A DNA stretch of 64,000 nt from Pedobacter sp. KBW06 (GCF_003852525.1 NZ_QAJL01000003.1:427343-491342), one strand, 5' to 3'; shown: positions 54,029 through 62,022, counted from the stretch's first letter. Numbers and translations are program-made. The notes: generated by a model not told the origin, from the sequence alone.

Positions 54029-54104
54029 TACTCCATTTTAATACACTCCATAAAAAGAGTATTTTTATTTGGAGTATACAAGCTATATCCTTATCTTAGA
54101 GTAT
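54029..54104. promoter_or_regulatory. Cluster of ACTCC/GGAGT operator-like half-sites
   Basis: Five sites related to TACTCCA lie within 76 bp: TACTCCA at 54029-54035, CACTCCA at 54044-54050, AGAGTAT at 54056-54062, TGGAGTA at 54070-54076 and AGAGTAT at 54098-54104, in both orientations. They lie directly before the XRE gene and are likely binding sites for its product. Confidence 0.5.
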
Positions 54105-54150
54105 TAAATAATTATATATGCGATAATAAACAGTTATTAAGACATTAAGG

Positions 54151-54187
54151 GTCTTGCGGTTGCATTTCTGAAGCCGTAACGCAAGAC
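54151..54187 (+). repeat. Hairpin 1 with a loop complementary to hairpin 2
   Basis: GTCTTGCG at 54151-54158 pairs exactly with CGCAAGAC at 54180-54187. The 21-base loop contains TTCTGAAGCC (54166-54175), the exact complement of GGCTTCAGAA at 54275-54284 in the loop of the second structure. It lies upstream of the -7 element at 54219. Confidence 0.65.
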
Positions 54188-54218
54188 AGCAGAATACCAA
54201 GCCTATTTACTAATATGC

Positions 54219-54226
54219 TATATTTG
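54219..54226 (+). promoter_or_regulatory. -7 element of the RteC-like operon
   Basis: TATATTTG matches TAnnTTTG. Transcription would begin near 54232, just before the arm of the long hairpin at 54237, so the hairpin forms in the 5' untranslated region. No canonical -33 box is seen. Confidence 0.5.
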
Positions 54227-54236
54227 CATATTCCTA

Positions 54237-54332
54237 AAATAGGTGCGGGACTGCTGTACACTCGTGTTACGTAAGGCTTCAGAAACTTTTATGCAACCAC
54301 GAGATGCAGTTCCGCACCTATTTCTGCATCTC
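54237..54332 (+). promoter_or_regulatory. Nested, mutually exclusive hairpins in the RteC-like leader
   Basis: AAATAGGTGCGGGACTGC at 54237-54254 pairs with GCAGTTCCGCACCTATTT at 54306-54323 (one mismatch). Inside it CTCGTG (54261-54266) pairs with CACGAG (54298-54303). A competing 9-bp hairpin joins GAGATGCAG (54301-54309) to CTGCATCTC (54324-54332), which uses part of the same bases. This is typical of a regulatory leader that switches folds. The next ATG at 54358 is 25 bases on. Confidence 0.55.
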
Positions 54333-54357
54333 CAGGGCTCAATTAATTTTAAAAATT

Positions 54358-54957
54358 ATGAGCAACAAAAGAAACCTTCGGTACAATCAGCTTACGCATA
54401 AGCAGATCTTAAACCCTCACACCTTCATTGCGGACTTTTGCAGATATGAAATTGATATAGAAGCCTTCCGCACACAAATCCACGACCTGATTCGCTCAGC
54501 GTGCAGCACCCTACAACACGGTAAAAGCGAAGAGTATTTTTATAATTACAGATGTTTACTTAAACTTTTAGAAGCCGGACACATCTTCTTTTGTAAAGGT
54601 ACAAAATTCTCGCTTCATTGTGCTTCTTCCAATGCCTCACCTTGTGCAAAAGACCTCACCCGCTATTACAACGTATTAATAAGTACCCATTTTAAAAGTC
54701 TTTCTCAGGAAGAGATTAAAAACACCCATTGCTTTTTTAAAGATTTTTTCAGTTTTCTAAGCCTGAACGAATGGCGGTTAATGTTGAGCCGGATTGTTGA
54801 ATATGCCTATCGTCAGACGACCATTGATGAAGTTATTGAGGATGGAAGTGCGATGGTGCTTGTAAAAGAATATCTGGAAAAGCTGATAGAGGTTATCTAC
54901 CTGATTGACATTACGCAAACTGTACTCTATGTAAGCAATACCACCACCGTAAACTAA
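54358..54957 (+). CDS. RteC-like regulatory protein
   Basis: About 199 residues from the ATG at 54358 (MSNKRNLRYNQLTHKQILNPHTF); the longer frame from 54304 lies in the structured leader. Family-like segments are FCRYEIDIEAFRTQIHDLIRSACSTL, CLLKLLEAGHIFFCKGTKF and ISTHFKSLSQEEIKNTHCFFKDFFSFLSLNEWRLMLSRIVEYA. RteC controls excision of Bacteroides conjugative elements by binding inverted repeats. The match is by memory of the family and not a search. It precedes a second small gene by 28 bp. Confidence 0.7.
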   Translation: MSNKRNLRYNQLTHKQILNPHTFIADFCRYEIDIEAFRTQIHDLIRSACSTLQHGKSEEYFYNYRCLLKLLEAGHIFFCKGTKFSLHCASSNASPCAKDLTRYYNVLISTHFKSLSQEEIKNTHCFFKDFFSFLSLNEWRLMLSRIVEYAYRQTTIDEVIEDGSAMVLVKEYLEKLIEVIYLIDITQTVLYVSNTTTVN

Positions 54958-54985
54958 AGTCATATACACCCTTAAAACTAACGTT

Positions 54986-55252
54986 ATGAACGAACAGATT
55001 AGCAAATACAGGATCAATGAATATTTGTACAACCTAAACGTATGGCAATACCGCAAAGCAATACAACTTCTTCCAAAACTATTGGGTGTTTCCTTAAACA
55101 CATTTCACAATTATAGGAAAATTCTGGTCGATGATGTTCAGGACATTCCCTACGAGAAAGTAGTCATCATGGAACAATTGTTTGACTTTGAGCCGGGAAC
55201 ACTGGCAAGCCAAAATCCGGAAGCCCGTAGTTTAAAAGAACTCCTCCATTGA
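54986..55252 (+). CDS. Small protein of the RteC-like operon
   Basis: An 88-residue acidic-basic mixed protein, MNEQISKYRINEYLYNLNVWQYRKAIQLLPKLLGVSLNTFHNYRKILVDD, that could form a small helix-turn-helix (RKAIQLLPKLLGVSLNTFHNYRKI is HTH-like). It follows the RteC-like gene by 28 bp, so both are probably cotranscribed. Function unknown; a DNA-binding partner in excision or mobilization is possible. The next 157 bp hold a short hairpin GGGGCA/TGCCC near 55353-55368 and no gene. Confidence 0.65.
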   Translation: MNEQISKYRINEYLYNLNVWQYRKAIQLLPKLLGVSLNTFHNYRKILVDDVQDIPYEKVVIMEQLFDFEPGTLASQNPEARSLKELLH

Positions 55253-55409
55253 GTGTTAAGCTTCTTACCGCCTGTTAGAGCAGAGGCTTTTTCCGTAAAC
55301 ACCAGAGCAAAATCCAATTGGGCAATGAGCGCAAGGGATTTTGCAGGCCGAAAATGCGCGTGGGGCAAAACTGCCCTTGTAAAATCCACCACCATTACCG
55401 ACTAAGCCC

Positions 55410-56381
55410 TTAGCCTTGGCCCTGATTTCGACCTTTCCGTTTTTTTCTTCTTCTTTTTTCTGCTTCCTCCACCGGGTTTATGTCTAATCCGGGACTGTAC
55501 ACTGGCTCCATCAGAATCTCAAAGAAATCGGAAGCAGTCTTACCTATGCTTTGAAACATATCGGCTGTAGAATGGAAAAGACCTGCTGCCACCTCTTTTG
55601 CAAAATCATTCGCGATGGATTTGGAGTGATAATTTCGTTCTGCACCAAATTCCAATGCACACAACTGCTCTTTTTGTTTTAGATCTCCATTCTTATGGAT
55701 ATTGGCATAAGCCATGGTATCTTTTAGTTGTCTGTCGAAATGAAACAATTGATCAAAAACAGTTTCACCGGATTGCTTAAAAGCTACCCGGTGAAATTGT
55801 CCTAGTTTTTTGGAATGGCCTTCGTTCTTTCCTTTAGAATTGTTCATAGGACTCAGTTTAATCTTATTGGTCGCATCCTTACGGCTTACTATAATCTGGA
55901 TGTGCATCTGCTCACCTTCTTTACGTTCTCCACGCTTTTTAACGCCCTCTAAGACTTCTTTATCTTTATAACCATAGTAACGGTAATTTTCTACCTTACC
56001 AAACCACATGAGGTCTTTAGCGCTGTCAATTCCCGTACGTTTAAAATTCCTCGCATATTCATCCATTACTTTTTCCGCGTACCGTTTCAATTGATCCTTA
56101 ACTCCTGCTGCTCCAAACCGCTCTTTCAGAAAGTTTAATTCCTTTTGACTCGGGCTGATATTGATCAGGAAGAATTTAGCATCAGTTTTACAAAGCTTTG
56201 CAATATTACCATCAATAGCCCTTCTGACTTCAAAAGGCTCGATATGCTGGCTATTGTGATTAAACCAATACTCAGGTTCTTGTTTATTGTACAACCTGTT
56301 TTCCTTTTCCAGATAACTGGTAAGCTCACTACTGCTCCCTTTATTATTTGAGGTTTCACTATCGGTAATATTGATATACAT
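55410..56381 (-). CDS. Mobilization relaxase (BtgB/DUF5712-like)
   Basis: About 323 residues from the ATG at 56381 (MYINITDSE); an upstream TTG at 56417 is not used because it overlaps the btgA-like gene. The likely HUH metal-binding motif is in EQMHIQIIVSRKD (about residues 168-181), and the N-terminal segment contains conserved tyrosines (YLEKENRLYNKQ) near a putative catalytic Tyr. The C-terminus is Lys/Arg rich. It matches the BtgB-type relaxases of Bacteroides mobilizable elements. The upstream BtgA-like gene ends two bases before its start, so they are translationally coupled. Confidence 0.75.
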   Translation of the reverse strand: MYINITDSETSNNKGSSSELTSYLEKENRLYNKQEPEYWFNHNSQHIEPFEVRRAIDGNIAKLCKTDAKFFLINISPSQKELNFLKERFGAAGVKDQLKRYAEKVMDEYARNFKRTGIDSAKDLMWFGKVENYRYYGYKDKEVLEGVKKRGERKEGEQMHIQIIVSRKDATNKIKLSPMNNSKGKNEGHSKKLGQFHRVAFKQSGETVFDQLFHFDRQLKDTMAYANIHKNGDLKQKEQLCALEFGAERNYHSKSIANDFAKEVAAGLFHSTADMFQSIGKTASDFFEILMEPVYSPGLDINPVEEAEKRRRKKRKGRNQGQG

Positions 56382-56382
56382 A

Positions 56383-56931
56383 TCACAGCTTAGCAACTTG
56401 TTTCCGGGTATTATCAATCAGCACCTCTTTATCTTTGCCGGAAGTCATCAACCCAAAAGATTCCCTTAGTCTGATATAAGTATCCAGGATACTTAGAAAC
56501 TTTACTTTTAGCTTTTCCTTCTCATCCACTTTATCACTAATCCCTTTTATAAATTCCTGAATTCTGGTAAGGCTTAATACTTGCTGGTTCTGGTTCTTTA
56601 ACGCGTCATTATTGTATTGCAATACCTGACTGTTGAAACAGCCCATTATTGTCTTTTGAGATTCTACCATTCTGACCACATCCCGTTTAATGGGAATGAG
56701 TAATTCTGCTTCCTGGGTTTTAATAAAACCGATGTACTCTTTCTGGCCTTTTAATATGGTGCTTTTCAAAAGCTCATCGTTCAGGTCCTTGGGATCTTTC
56801 TTACTTCGATAGAAATAATCAACCATCTGGGTAAAAATCAAACGCTTAGACCTGCCTAGTTTCAAGGCAACCTTTTCAAACTTGATGGCATCTGATACCG
56901 AATATTTTACTGTTCTTAAACTCTCCTGCAT
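56383..56931 (-). CDS. Mobilization accessory protein (BtgA-like)
   Basis: A 182-residue helical protein, MQESLRTVKYSVSDAIKFEKVALKLGRSKRLIFTQMVDYFYRSKKDP at its N-terminus, which looks like a ribbon-helix-helix or helix-rich oriT-binding domain, then a long coiled-coil region (about 60-150). It matches BtgA, which binds oriT and loads the relaxase. The oriT candidate lies just upstream at 56932-57159, and the relaxase gene directly follows. Confidence 0.75.
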   Translation of the reverse strand: MQESLRTVKYSVSDAIKFEKVALKLGRSKRLIFTQMVDYFYRSKKDPKDLNDELLKSTILKGQKEYIGFIKTQEAELLIPIKRDVVRMVESQKTIMGCFNSQVLQYNNDALKNQNQQVLSLTRIQEFIKGISDKVDEKEKLKVKFLSILDTYIRLRESFGLMTSGKDKEVLIDNTRKQVAKL

Positions 56932-57159
56932 ATCAGTATATCTTTATAGCTATATGATTGTATAGTTGTATAATCAATTATTTAGCCCCCTCTAAGGGGA
57001 TCGCTTTTCTTTTACTAATGTGCTTTCAGCACACTAAAGAACCCCTGGAGGGTTCTTGAAACACCGTTTGCAAGGTATACGGCAAGCAAGTAGGGCCACT
57101 GCCCAACTTCCGCTTGCTCCTTTTCCCAAAAAAGGAAAAGGACATAACCTGCAAGAAGC
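56932..57159. other. Candidate origin of transfer (oriT)
   Basis: The 228-bp gap between the btgA-like and 103-residue genes is packed with inverted repeats: CCCC/GGGG near 56993-57000, GTGC/GCAC near 57020-57032, AAGAACCC/GGGTTCTT at about 57038-57058, a nested pair GCAAGC/GCTTGC enclosing AAGTAGGGC/GCCCAACTT at about 57084-57118, and CCTTTTCC/GGAAAAGG at about 57118-57140. Such density next to mobilization genes is typical of oriT. The nick site is not identifiable by eye. Confidence 0.55.
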
Positions 57160-57471
57160 TTACCCTTCATGATCCACATCAAGATCATTTAACAAAGTGA
57201 TCTGACTGGCCAAAGTTGGATGATAAGATGGCTGGTAATCTATGTACCCGTTACTAACCAGGTCTTTCATGCATTTGTGGTAGGTAGCAAAAGAATGAAT
57301 CACTGAGTGCTTCATTAGCTCTCTTCTTGAAACACGGAAAGGATTTTGGCATAAACCTTTAGTATAGCACATGAGTATGGCCGAATAAAGGCTGAAATGT
57401 GATTGATGGAAACGATTGTTTTTACTGGCCAGCTTTAAAAAGCATGTGAGTTGTTTTCCTGTATCCATCAT
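57160..57471 (-). CDS. Small winged-helix-like protein of the mobilization region
   Basis: A 103-residue protein. FHQSHFSLYSAILMCYTKG and FRVSRRELMKHSVIHSFATYHKCMKDLVSNGYIDYQPSYHPTLASQITLL look like a winged helix, similar to the small replication or mobilization regulators in Bacteroides elements. Its start ATG at 57471 overlaps the TGA stop of the HTH gene upstream (57468-57470), indicating translational coupling. It precedes the oriT candidate. Confidence 0.7.
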   Translation of the reverse strand: MMDTGKQLTCFLKLASKNNRFHQSHFSLYSAILMCYTKGLCQNPFRVSRRELMKHSVIHSFATYHKCMKDLVSNGYIDYQPSYHPTLASQITLLNDLDVDHEG

Positions 57472-57734
57472 GAGTTCCCAATTTCGCCCAACAACTGAAC
57501 AATATCACTGTAGGCATAATAGAATATACCACCTACCTTTTCATACCGTAGTATTCCCTTAATGCGCAAGTTTTGAAGTGTGCCGGATGAAATCTTTAGC
57601 AGATCTCTGACTTCGGAACTGCGAAGCCATTGTTTGGGTTGCACATCCTCTGATTTGATGGCTTGTTTAATTTCCTGAATAAGTTCGGTCTTGAACTTTA
57701 ACAGTTCTTCCCTTGTTAGAATCTCGATTTGCAT
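57468..57734 (-). CDS. Excisionase-like HTH (HTH_17) DNA-binding protein
   Basis: An 88-residue protein. WLRSSEVRDLLKISSGTLQNLRIKGILRYEKVGGIFYYAYSDIVQLL is a MerR-type/HTH_17 domain as found in excisionases and in Bacteroidota mobile element regulators. A GGAGG sequence precedes the ATG by 5 bases (57737-57745 on the plus strand), one of very few Shine-Dalgarno-like sites in the window. It is coupled to the next gene. Confidence 0.82.
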   Translation of the reverse strand: MQIEILTREELLKFKTELIQEIKQAIKSEDVQPKQWLRSSEVRDLLKISSGTLQNLRIKGILRYEKVGGIFYYAYSDIVQLLGEIGNS

Positions 57735-57835
57735 ATTACCTCCGTATTAAGTTTACGAAGCAAATGTGGGTCATAAAGCCCCCGAAACCATGACCATAGG
57801 TTTAACGTGGTCATATGCAAACCCTGAACCGGTTG

Positions 57836-58594
57836 TTATTTTTTCGTTCCTTTTACAGGTACTATTTCAAAAAGCTTAAGTTCTGATTGAATGGAAGTTC
57901 CTTTTACAGGCTCATCACCTTTTCTGCTCACGTAATAATTACGCAATGTTTCAACAGGTATATCATTACCTCCATGAGCGAAATATTTACTGAGCATTCT
58001 GGGATAAGCAACCTGATGATCGTATTTTAAAAGATTTCCACCACCGGGCACCTCCAACTTCTCCATTTGTTGGAATAAATCAATCACTGTGGTTAGATAA
58101 CCTTCTTTAATCCAAATCTTTTGAGAGACTTCATATACCTTAATTTTATTCCATCGAGCTTGAAGTTCTTCAATCTCCTTCTTTTGCTTCTGAATGATCT
58201 CTTCTTTTTCAGCAATAACAAGGTGTGCAGGCCTTACATTCCATTCGTCAATACTACTTAGGTAACTCTGAAATTGTTGTAATTTTTCGATCCTAAATAA
58301 ATATCGGTTGTGATAAGTAGAGAAAGGGTCTTTCTTTTTCAAGTTGTCAATTCTATTCTCAACAAATTCCCATACTTTAAAAAAGAACGTCTCTTCATTA
58401 CAAACATTGTTTTCTAATGTGTGCGCAAGATGACACATATAAAAACTCTCAAACTTATCTTCCCCGAGCTCGTATATTTTATTTAAAAAATGATTGTCTT
58501 CATATTTTTGCCAAGGACCGATTAGATTGCCAACATCATATGGATGTGGTGAAAAATCAAAAACCTTTCGTGGTTTAAAATAACTCTTTCTCAT
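57836..58594 (-). CDS. Hypothetical coiled-coil protein of the mobile element
   Basis: A 252-residue soluble protein. The N-terminal half is helical with cysteine-containing segment FYMCHLAHTLENNVCNEETFFFKVWEFVENRIDNLKK, and a central coiled coil (residues 128-148, EKEEIIQKQKKEIEELQARW) precedes a C-terminal helical domain. The tail has EIVPVKGTKK. Proteins of this general kind are common in Bacteroidota mobilizable elements, but I do not recognise a function. It is followed by the mobilization genes on the same strand with a 101-bp gap. Confidence 0.65.
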   Translation of the reverse strand: MRKSYFKPRKVFDFSPHPYDVGNLIGPWQKYEDNHFLNKIYELGEDKFESFYMCHLAHTLENNVCNEETFFFKVWEFVENRIDNLKKKDPFSTYHNRYLFRIEKLQQFQSYLSSIDEWNVRPAHLVIAEKEEIIQKQKKEIEELQARWNKIKVYEVSQKIWIKEGYLTTVIDLFQQMEKLEVPGGGNLLKYDHQVAYPRMLSKYFAHGGNDIPVETLRNYYVSRKGDEPVKGTSIQSELKLFEIVPVKGTKK

Positions 58595-58798
58595 AGATAA
58601 TAAGATTAATTCATAGACTATAATCTCCTGAAATGCTAACTTTATACGTTATCTCTTCCGCATTTAGTTTTTCAAATATTTAAACTGCCTTCAACTCCAA
58701 TTAAAAATGGTAAGGTTAAACCATTTTTCTCGAAGATTCATTAGAACTGCTTTCCAAAGCTTCATTTATCTTTCTACTTTAAAATTACTGCAGGTGCT

Positions 58799-59923
58799 TT
58801 ACAGGTATGGTATTGTCAATACTTCCAAATATTGAATTCTTTTCAAATAAAAGGTTCTTTCCTCATTTCTTAAGTGGCAATAACCTGTTAAGTAAAGCAG
58901 ATTACTTTTATCGATAGGATTCTCCTGAAAATACGAACGACTAATTGTTCGTATTGATATTTCATCATTTTTATTCTTGTATTTTATCCTTAGATATAGT
59001 TTTTCTAAGTGAGCCACTTTAATTTTGGCAATTAAATCTTCTATAATTCTCTCAATTCCAAGGTAAGACATATCAGCTTTAGGAGAGACAAACTTAATTA
59101 TGTCATCAATTTTCTTATAAACAGAGTCGTTTAAAATATTTACGTCAATATTTTTCCTCTTAACAACATCATACGACCTCAAAAAATAAAAACCACTCCT
59201 AAAAGATATGAGTTTAGGCTGCAGGATAAGTGTCTCGTCTTCTTCTCCTTTCCACAAAATATGGCTCTTATCAGAAATAAATGAATTAATTTCTTTTAAA
59301 ATGCTTTCAGATAAGGGCTCTAATAATTCCAAAACCTCTATCGGAAATTCAATTTCAGAAATCTTATCGTTATGATTATTGTAATAAAAACATTTAACTT
59401 TCTTGTTGCAGTGCCAATAATCCTTGGTAAATGATTTTTTTGAAGTATTCTTTGGTATAAAATCTTTAATAGATATTACATGAAAAACTGGGGGTAAATA
59501 TGTCAGAAGTGCAGATTGCGTATTTTTGGAGTCAGCATTTGAAAAAGAGCCCTCTTCAACAGAAAAGGTGGATTTTCTTTTTTTTAATTCAAACGTGGTT
59601 GATTTCAGTAAAACCATATCCCCTTCATCAATAGTAACCTTTCCATTGCCAAGTGTTTCTTCATTTTTTATAGCTTTTAGATGGACATCTTTGAAGCTAC
59701 CTTCTTGAAGTGTATTTGATCCGCTTGAAAACCATATACATTTAAATATAAAATGATCAACTGTAGAGTTATTGTTGTTTTTTATTCGATAGATTTCTTT
59801 AATCATCATAATTGGTGGTAATGAATTATGATCACCAGTGATAATAATTGAAGTTAGATTTTCAACATAGGCATGTGATTTAAGAGTAACTAAATCACCA
59901 ATTTTAAGAGCATCATAAGTCAT
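58799..59923 (-). CDS. Protein with two small beta domains and a C-terminal WYL domain
   Basis: A 374-residue protein. The N-terminal part has two related segments starting LKIGDLVTLKSHAYVEN and DEGDMVLLKSTTFELKK, each followed by a hydrophobic strand (PPIMMIKEI; PPVFHVISI) and ending in an aromatic strand, like YodC/SH3-type barrels. The C-terminal 80 residues (LYLRIKYKNKNDEISIRTISRSYF, then LYLTGYCHLRNEERTFYLKRIQYLEVL) fit the WYL domain, known from regulators of defence islands. No classical winged HTH is seen. It is divergent from the reverse transcriptase with a shared 348-bp gap, so it may regulate or assist it. Confidence 0.65.
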   Translation of the reverse strand: MTYDALKIGDLVTLKSHAYVENLTSIIITGDHNSLPPIMMIKEIYRIKNNNNSTVDHFIFKCIWFSSGSNTLQEGSFKDVHLKAIKNEETLGNGKVTIDEGDMVLLKSTTFELKKRKSTFSVEEGSFSNADSKNTQSALLTYLPPVFHVISIKDFIPKNTSKKSFTKDYWHCNKKVKCFYYNNHNDKISEIEFPIEVLELLEPLSESILKEINSFISDKSHILWKGEEDETLILQPKLISFRSGFYFLRSYDVVKRKNIDVNILNDSVYKKIDDIIKFVSPKADMSYLGIERIIEDLIAKIKVAHLEKLYLRIKYKNKNDEISIRTISRSYFQENPIDKSNLLYLTGYCHLRNEERTFYLKRIQYLEVLTIPYL

Positions 59924-59956
59924 TCCTAAAATTATATATTATAAAGCAAAAAAACA

Positions 59957-59964
59957 TATATTTG
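59957..59964 (+). promoter_or_regulatory. -7 element upstream of the reverse transcriptase
   Basis: TATATTTG matches TAnnTTTG. Initiation near 59970 would give a leader of more than 300 bases before the reverse transcriptase. No -33 TTTG is found. Confidence 0.45.
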
Positions 59965-59969
59965 TTTAA

Positions 59970-60331
59970 AGTCTTGCAACTGAAGGATCGATCATTTAGT
60001 ATGGGTCTTAAAATTTATTAGATTAACTATTATATGAAAAAGAATAATAGGGGAAAGATTGCATCGGTTAAGACACTTTGGACAAATCGCTACTCTATAA
60101 GCTCTTCCTACTGCTGTTATAACAGTTAGGATGCTTAGAATTAGCAAAGTACCATGATGAATTACCATGTACTCAGTAAAGATATCGAAGAAAGTTGATA
60201 AATGCTTCATAATTGTAAGTATTAATTGAACGGTGAAACCGAATCCTTTATTGGACTAGCTAGCGTGACTCATGTATTTGGGTAATGACCTTTTTTTAAG
60301 TATGTTCGAGTTTATCCGTTACGCTGTAGGT
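59970..60331 (+). ncRNA. Possible structured RNA in the reverse transcriptase leader
   Basis: The region between the -7 element and the reverse transcriptase is long, without a convincing plus-strand gene. It contains a hairpin near 60099-60127 (CCTA/TAGG with CTGT/ACAG) and repeated TACCATG motifs at about 60146-60170. In DRT2 and DRT9 systems a non-coding RNA lies just upstream of the reverse transcriptase and serves as template. That analogy motivates this call, but no sequence match was tested. Confidence 0.35.
59992..60210 (-). CDS. Doubtful 72-residue membrane-like ORF opposite the reverse transcriptase leader
   Basis: An ATG at 60210 opens MKHLSTFFDIFTEYMVIHHGTLLILSILTVITAVGRAYRVAICPKC, with one or two hydrophobic helices and a CPKC motif. 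It could be a small membrane effector or toxin, but it lies within the likely leader of the reverse transcriptase on the other strand, so it may be chance. Low confidence. Confidence 0.25.
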   Translation of the reverse strand: MKHLSTFFDIFTEYMVIHHGTLLILSILTVITAVGRAYRVAICPKCLNRCNLSPIILFHIIVNLINFKTHTK

Positions 60332-61954
60332 ATGCAAGACTTTATTTTTACACCAAAAGATGATACATGGCTTAAAAACCGGGGCTATCTTCACCTTACA
60401 AAAAAATGGAATACCCAAATAAAACGTAGAGAAATCTATAGTAAAGTCCAGGATTCATCCTTTGTTCAAAAGCATGCTTTTTTTCCTTTGTTACATGCTA
60501 TAATCAAGGAAAGAAAATACAAAAAGCATCCACAAACGCAAGAGCGCGGTCATGTACACAAGTTAACAGATGAATTCTCGGTTAAACATAAGCAAACCGC
60601 AAAAAATAGGCCATTACATTATGCAACGCATATTGATGCATTGATTTTTAGCTTTTACGCTGCATGGCTAATTGACCTTTATGAGAAAAAGCTAAAAGAG
60701 AATTGGGAATTATCCCAGTCTATAATTGCTTATAGGAGAATCCCTCAGTCTGAAAAAATACTCAAGGGCAAGAGTACCATTCACTTCGCTAATGAGGCAT
60801 TTAAAGAAATAAAGAAAAGATCGGTAAATGGATGTGCAGTACTAATGTTCGACATCGAAAGCTTTTTTAGCAGTCTTGATCATACAAGACTAAAAGGCGC
60901 ATGGGCTAAGTTATTAAACCGACCTATGCCCAGTGGCGAGATCTGGAAAACACTGCCTGCCGATCACTACAATGTGTTTAAAGCATGTACACAATTTAAT
61001 TATATCCTGAAAGATGACCTACGTTTAAAACGAATTAAACATGGTAGACGAGCGGGATTTGATGAAGAGAAATTAGCTTCTATTAGAAAACAATATGGAA
61101 TTGAGGCTTTTTTTGCTAATCCTGCACAACTAAGAGCAGCAATAAACACAAAAAGAATCCGAGTCTTTTCCAAACAGTTCGTTGACAAGGATACTGGAAA
61201 GCAGGTAGGTATTCCACAGGGTTTACCAATCAGTGCTATATTAGCCAATCTGTACCTGCTAGATTTTGATTTATCTATAATTACAACCTTAGTTAATGAA
61301 CGTAATTGTTATTACCGCCGTTACTCTGATGATATCCTAATCATATGTAAACCTGAGGAAAAGGAAGAAATAAATAAAATCGTACAGGAGAAAATCTCCC
61401 AAGTTAATCTTAAAATAAGCAAGCATAAAACTGAGACATTTGAGTTTCAACAAAGCAAATCTTTAAAAGGAAAACCACTCACCTATTTAGGTTTTGAATA
61501 CAATGGTTTAGAGATTTTTGTAAAATCTGCAAATTTGGCAAGGTTTTACCGAAGAATGATTTATGCAGTCAAACGAAAAGCTGAAAGAGCTGTAAAAATT
61601 TCTGTGGCTTCAGGAACTAAACCAATTATCTTTAAGTCTAGGTTGGTAAAACTATATAAAAGGGTTGATTTAGATTCGGAAAGAGACAAGCCTTTTAAAA
61701 TAAAGCGACTTGTGAAAGAAGATAATGGGAATTATGTGTACAGGCGACCAGAAGCTGAACCGAAGAACGCCGAACGTAATAAAATGGAGGATAACAAAAC
61801 TAAAAAATCAAACTACATTTCTTACATGAGGCGGGCTACCAATACAATAGATTCTGAAAAAATCTTCGGTCAAATAAAAAAACGGAAGGTAATATTTCAT
61901 GAGGCAATGTCCAAACATGTTAAACGTCTGGTAAATAAGTATAAAAACATTTAA
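60332..61954 (+). CDS. Antiviral-type reverse transcriptase (DRT/UG group)
   Basis: About 540 residues from the ATG at 60332; earlier in-frame ATGs at 60272 and 60302 are possible. The palm motifs are D174 in MLFDIESFFSSLDH, GIPQGLPISAILANLYL at about 293, and the catalytic YSDD at 331-334. The N-terminal pattern LKNRGYLHLTKKW, YATHIDALIFSFYAAWLIDLYEKKL and SIIAYRRIP is that of bacterial unknown-group (UG/DRT) reverse transcriptases, not group II introns or retrons. The C-terminal 130 residues are basic and hold no other known domain. A long leader and divergent WYL gene flank it. It likely acts in phage defence; which class is not clear. Confidence 0.82.
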   Translation: MQDFIFTPKDDTWLKNRGYLHLTKKWNTQIKRREIYSKVQDSSFVQKHAFFPLLHAIIKERKYKKHPQTQERGHVHKLTDEFSVKHKQTAKNRPLHYATHIDALIFSFYAAWLIDLYEKKLKENWELSQSIIAYRRIPQSEKILKGKSTIHFANEAFKEIKKRSVNGCAVLMFDIESFFSSLDHTRLKGAWAKLLNRPMPSGEIWKTLPADHYNVFKACTQFNYILKDDLRLKRIKHGRRAGFDEEKLASIRKQYGIEAFFANPAQLRAAINTKRIRVFSKQFVDKDTGKQVGIPQGLPISAILANLYLLDFDLSIITTLVNERNCYYRRYSDDILIICKPEEKEEINKIVQEKISQVNLKISKHKTETFEFQQSKSLKGKPLTYLGFEYNGLEIFVKSANLARFYRRMIYAVKRKAERAVKISVASGTKPIIFKSRLVKLYKRVDLDSERDKPFKIKRLVKEDNGNYVYRRPEAEPKNAERNKMEDNKTKKSNYISYMRRATNTIDSEKIFGQIKKRKVIFHEAMSKHVKRLVNKYKNI

Positions 61955-62022
61955 CCGAAGTATTCCCTAGAAAACTACTATGAGAGAAACGCAAAATTCA
62001 AAAAATTATTAATCTTCCATTC

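Noticed and set aside
54778..55101. 107-codon minus-strand frame opposite the RteC-like operon
   Set aside because: It covers the end of one plus gene and start of the next, and both plus genes have proper starts and spacing.
60332..61954. Group II intron or retron reverse transcriptase
   Set aside because: There is no maturase or endonuclease domain, no intron RNA motifs around the gene, and no VTG motif or retron-like msr-msd structure that I can see next to it.
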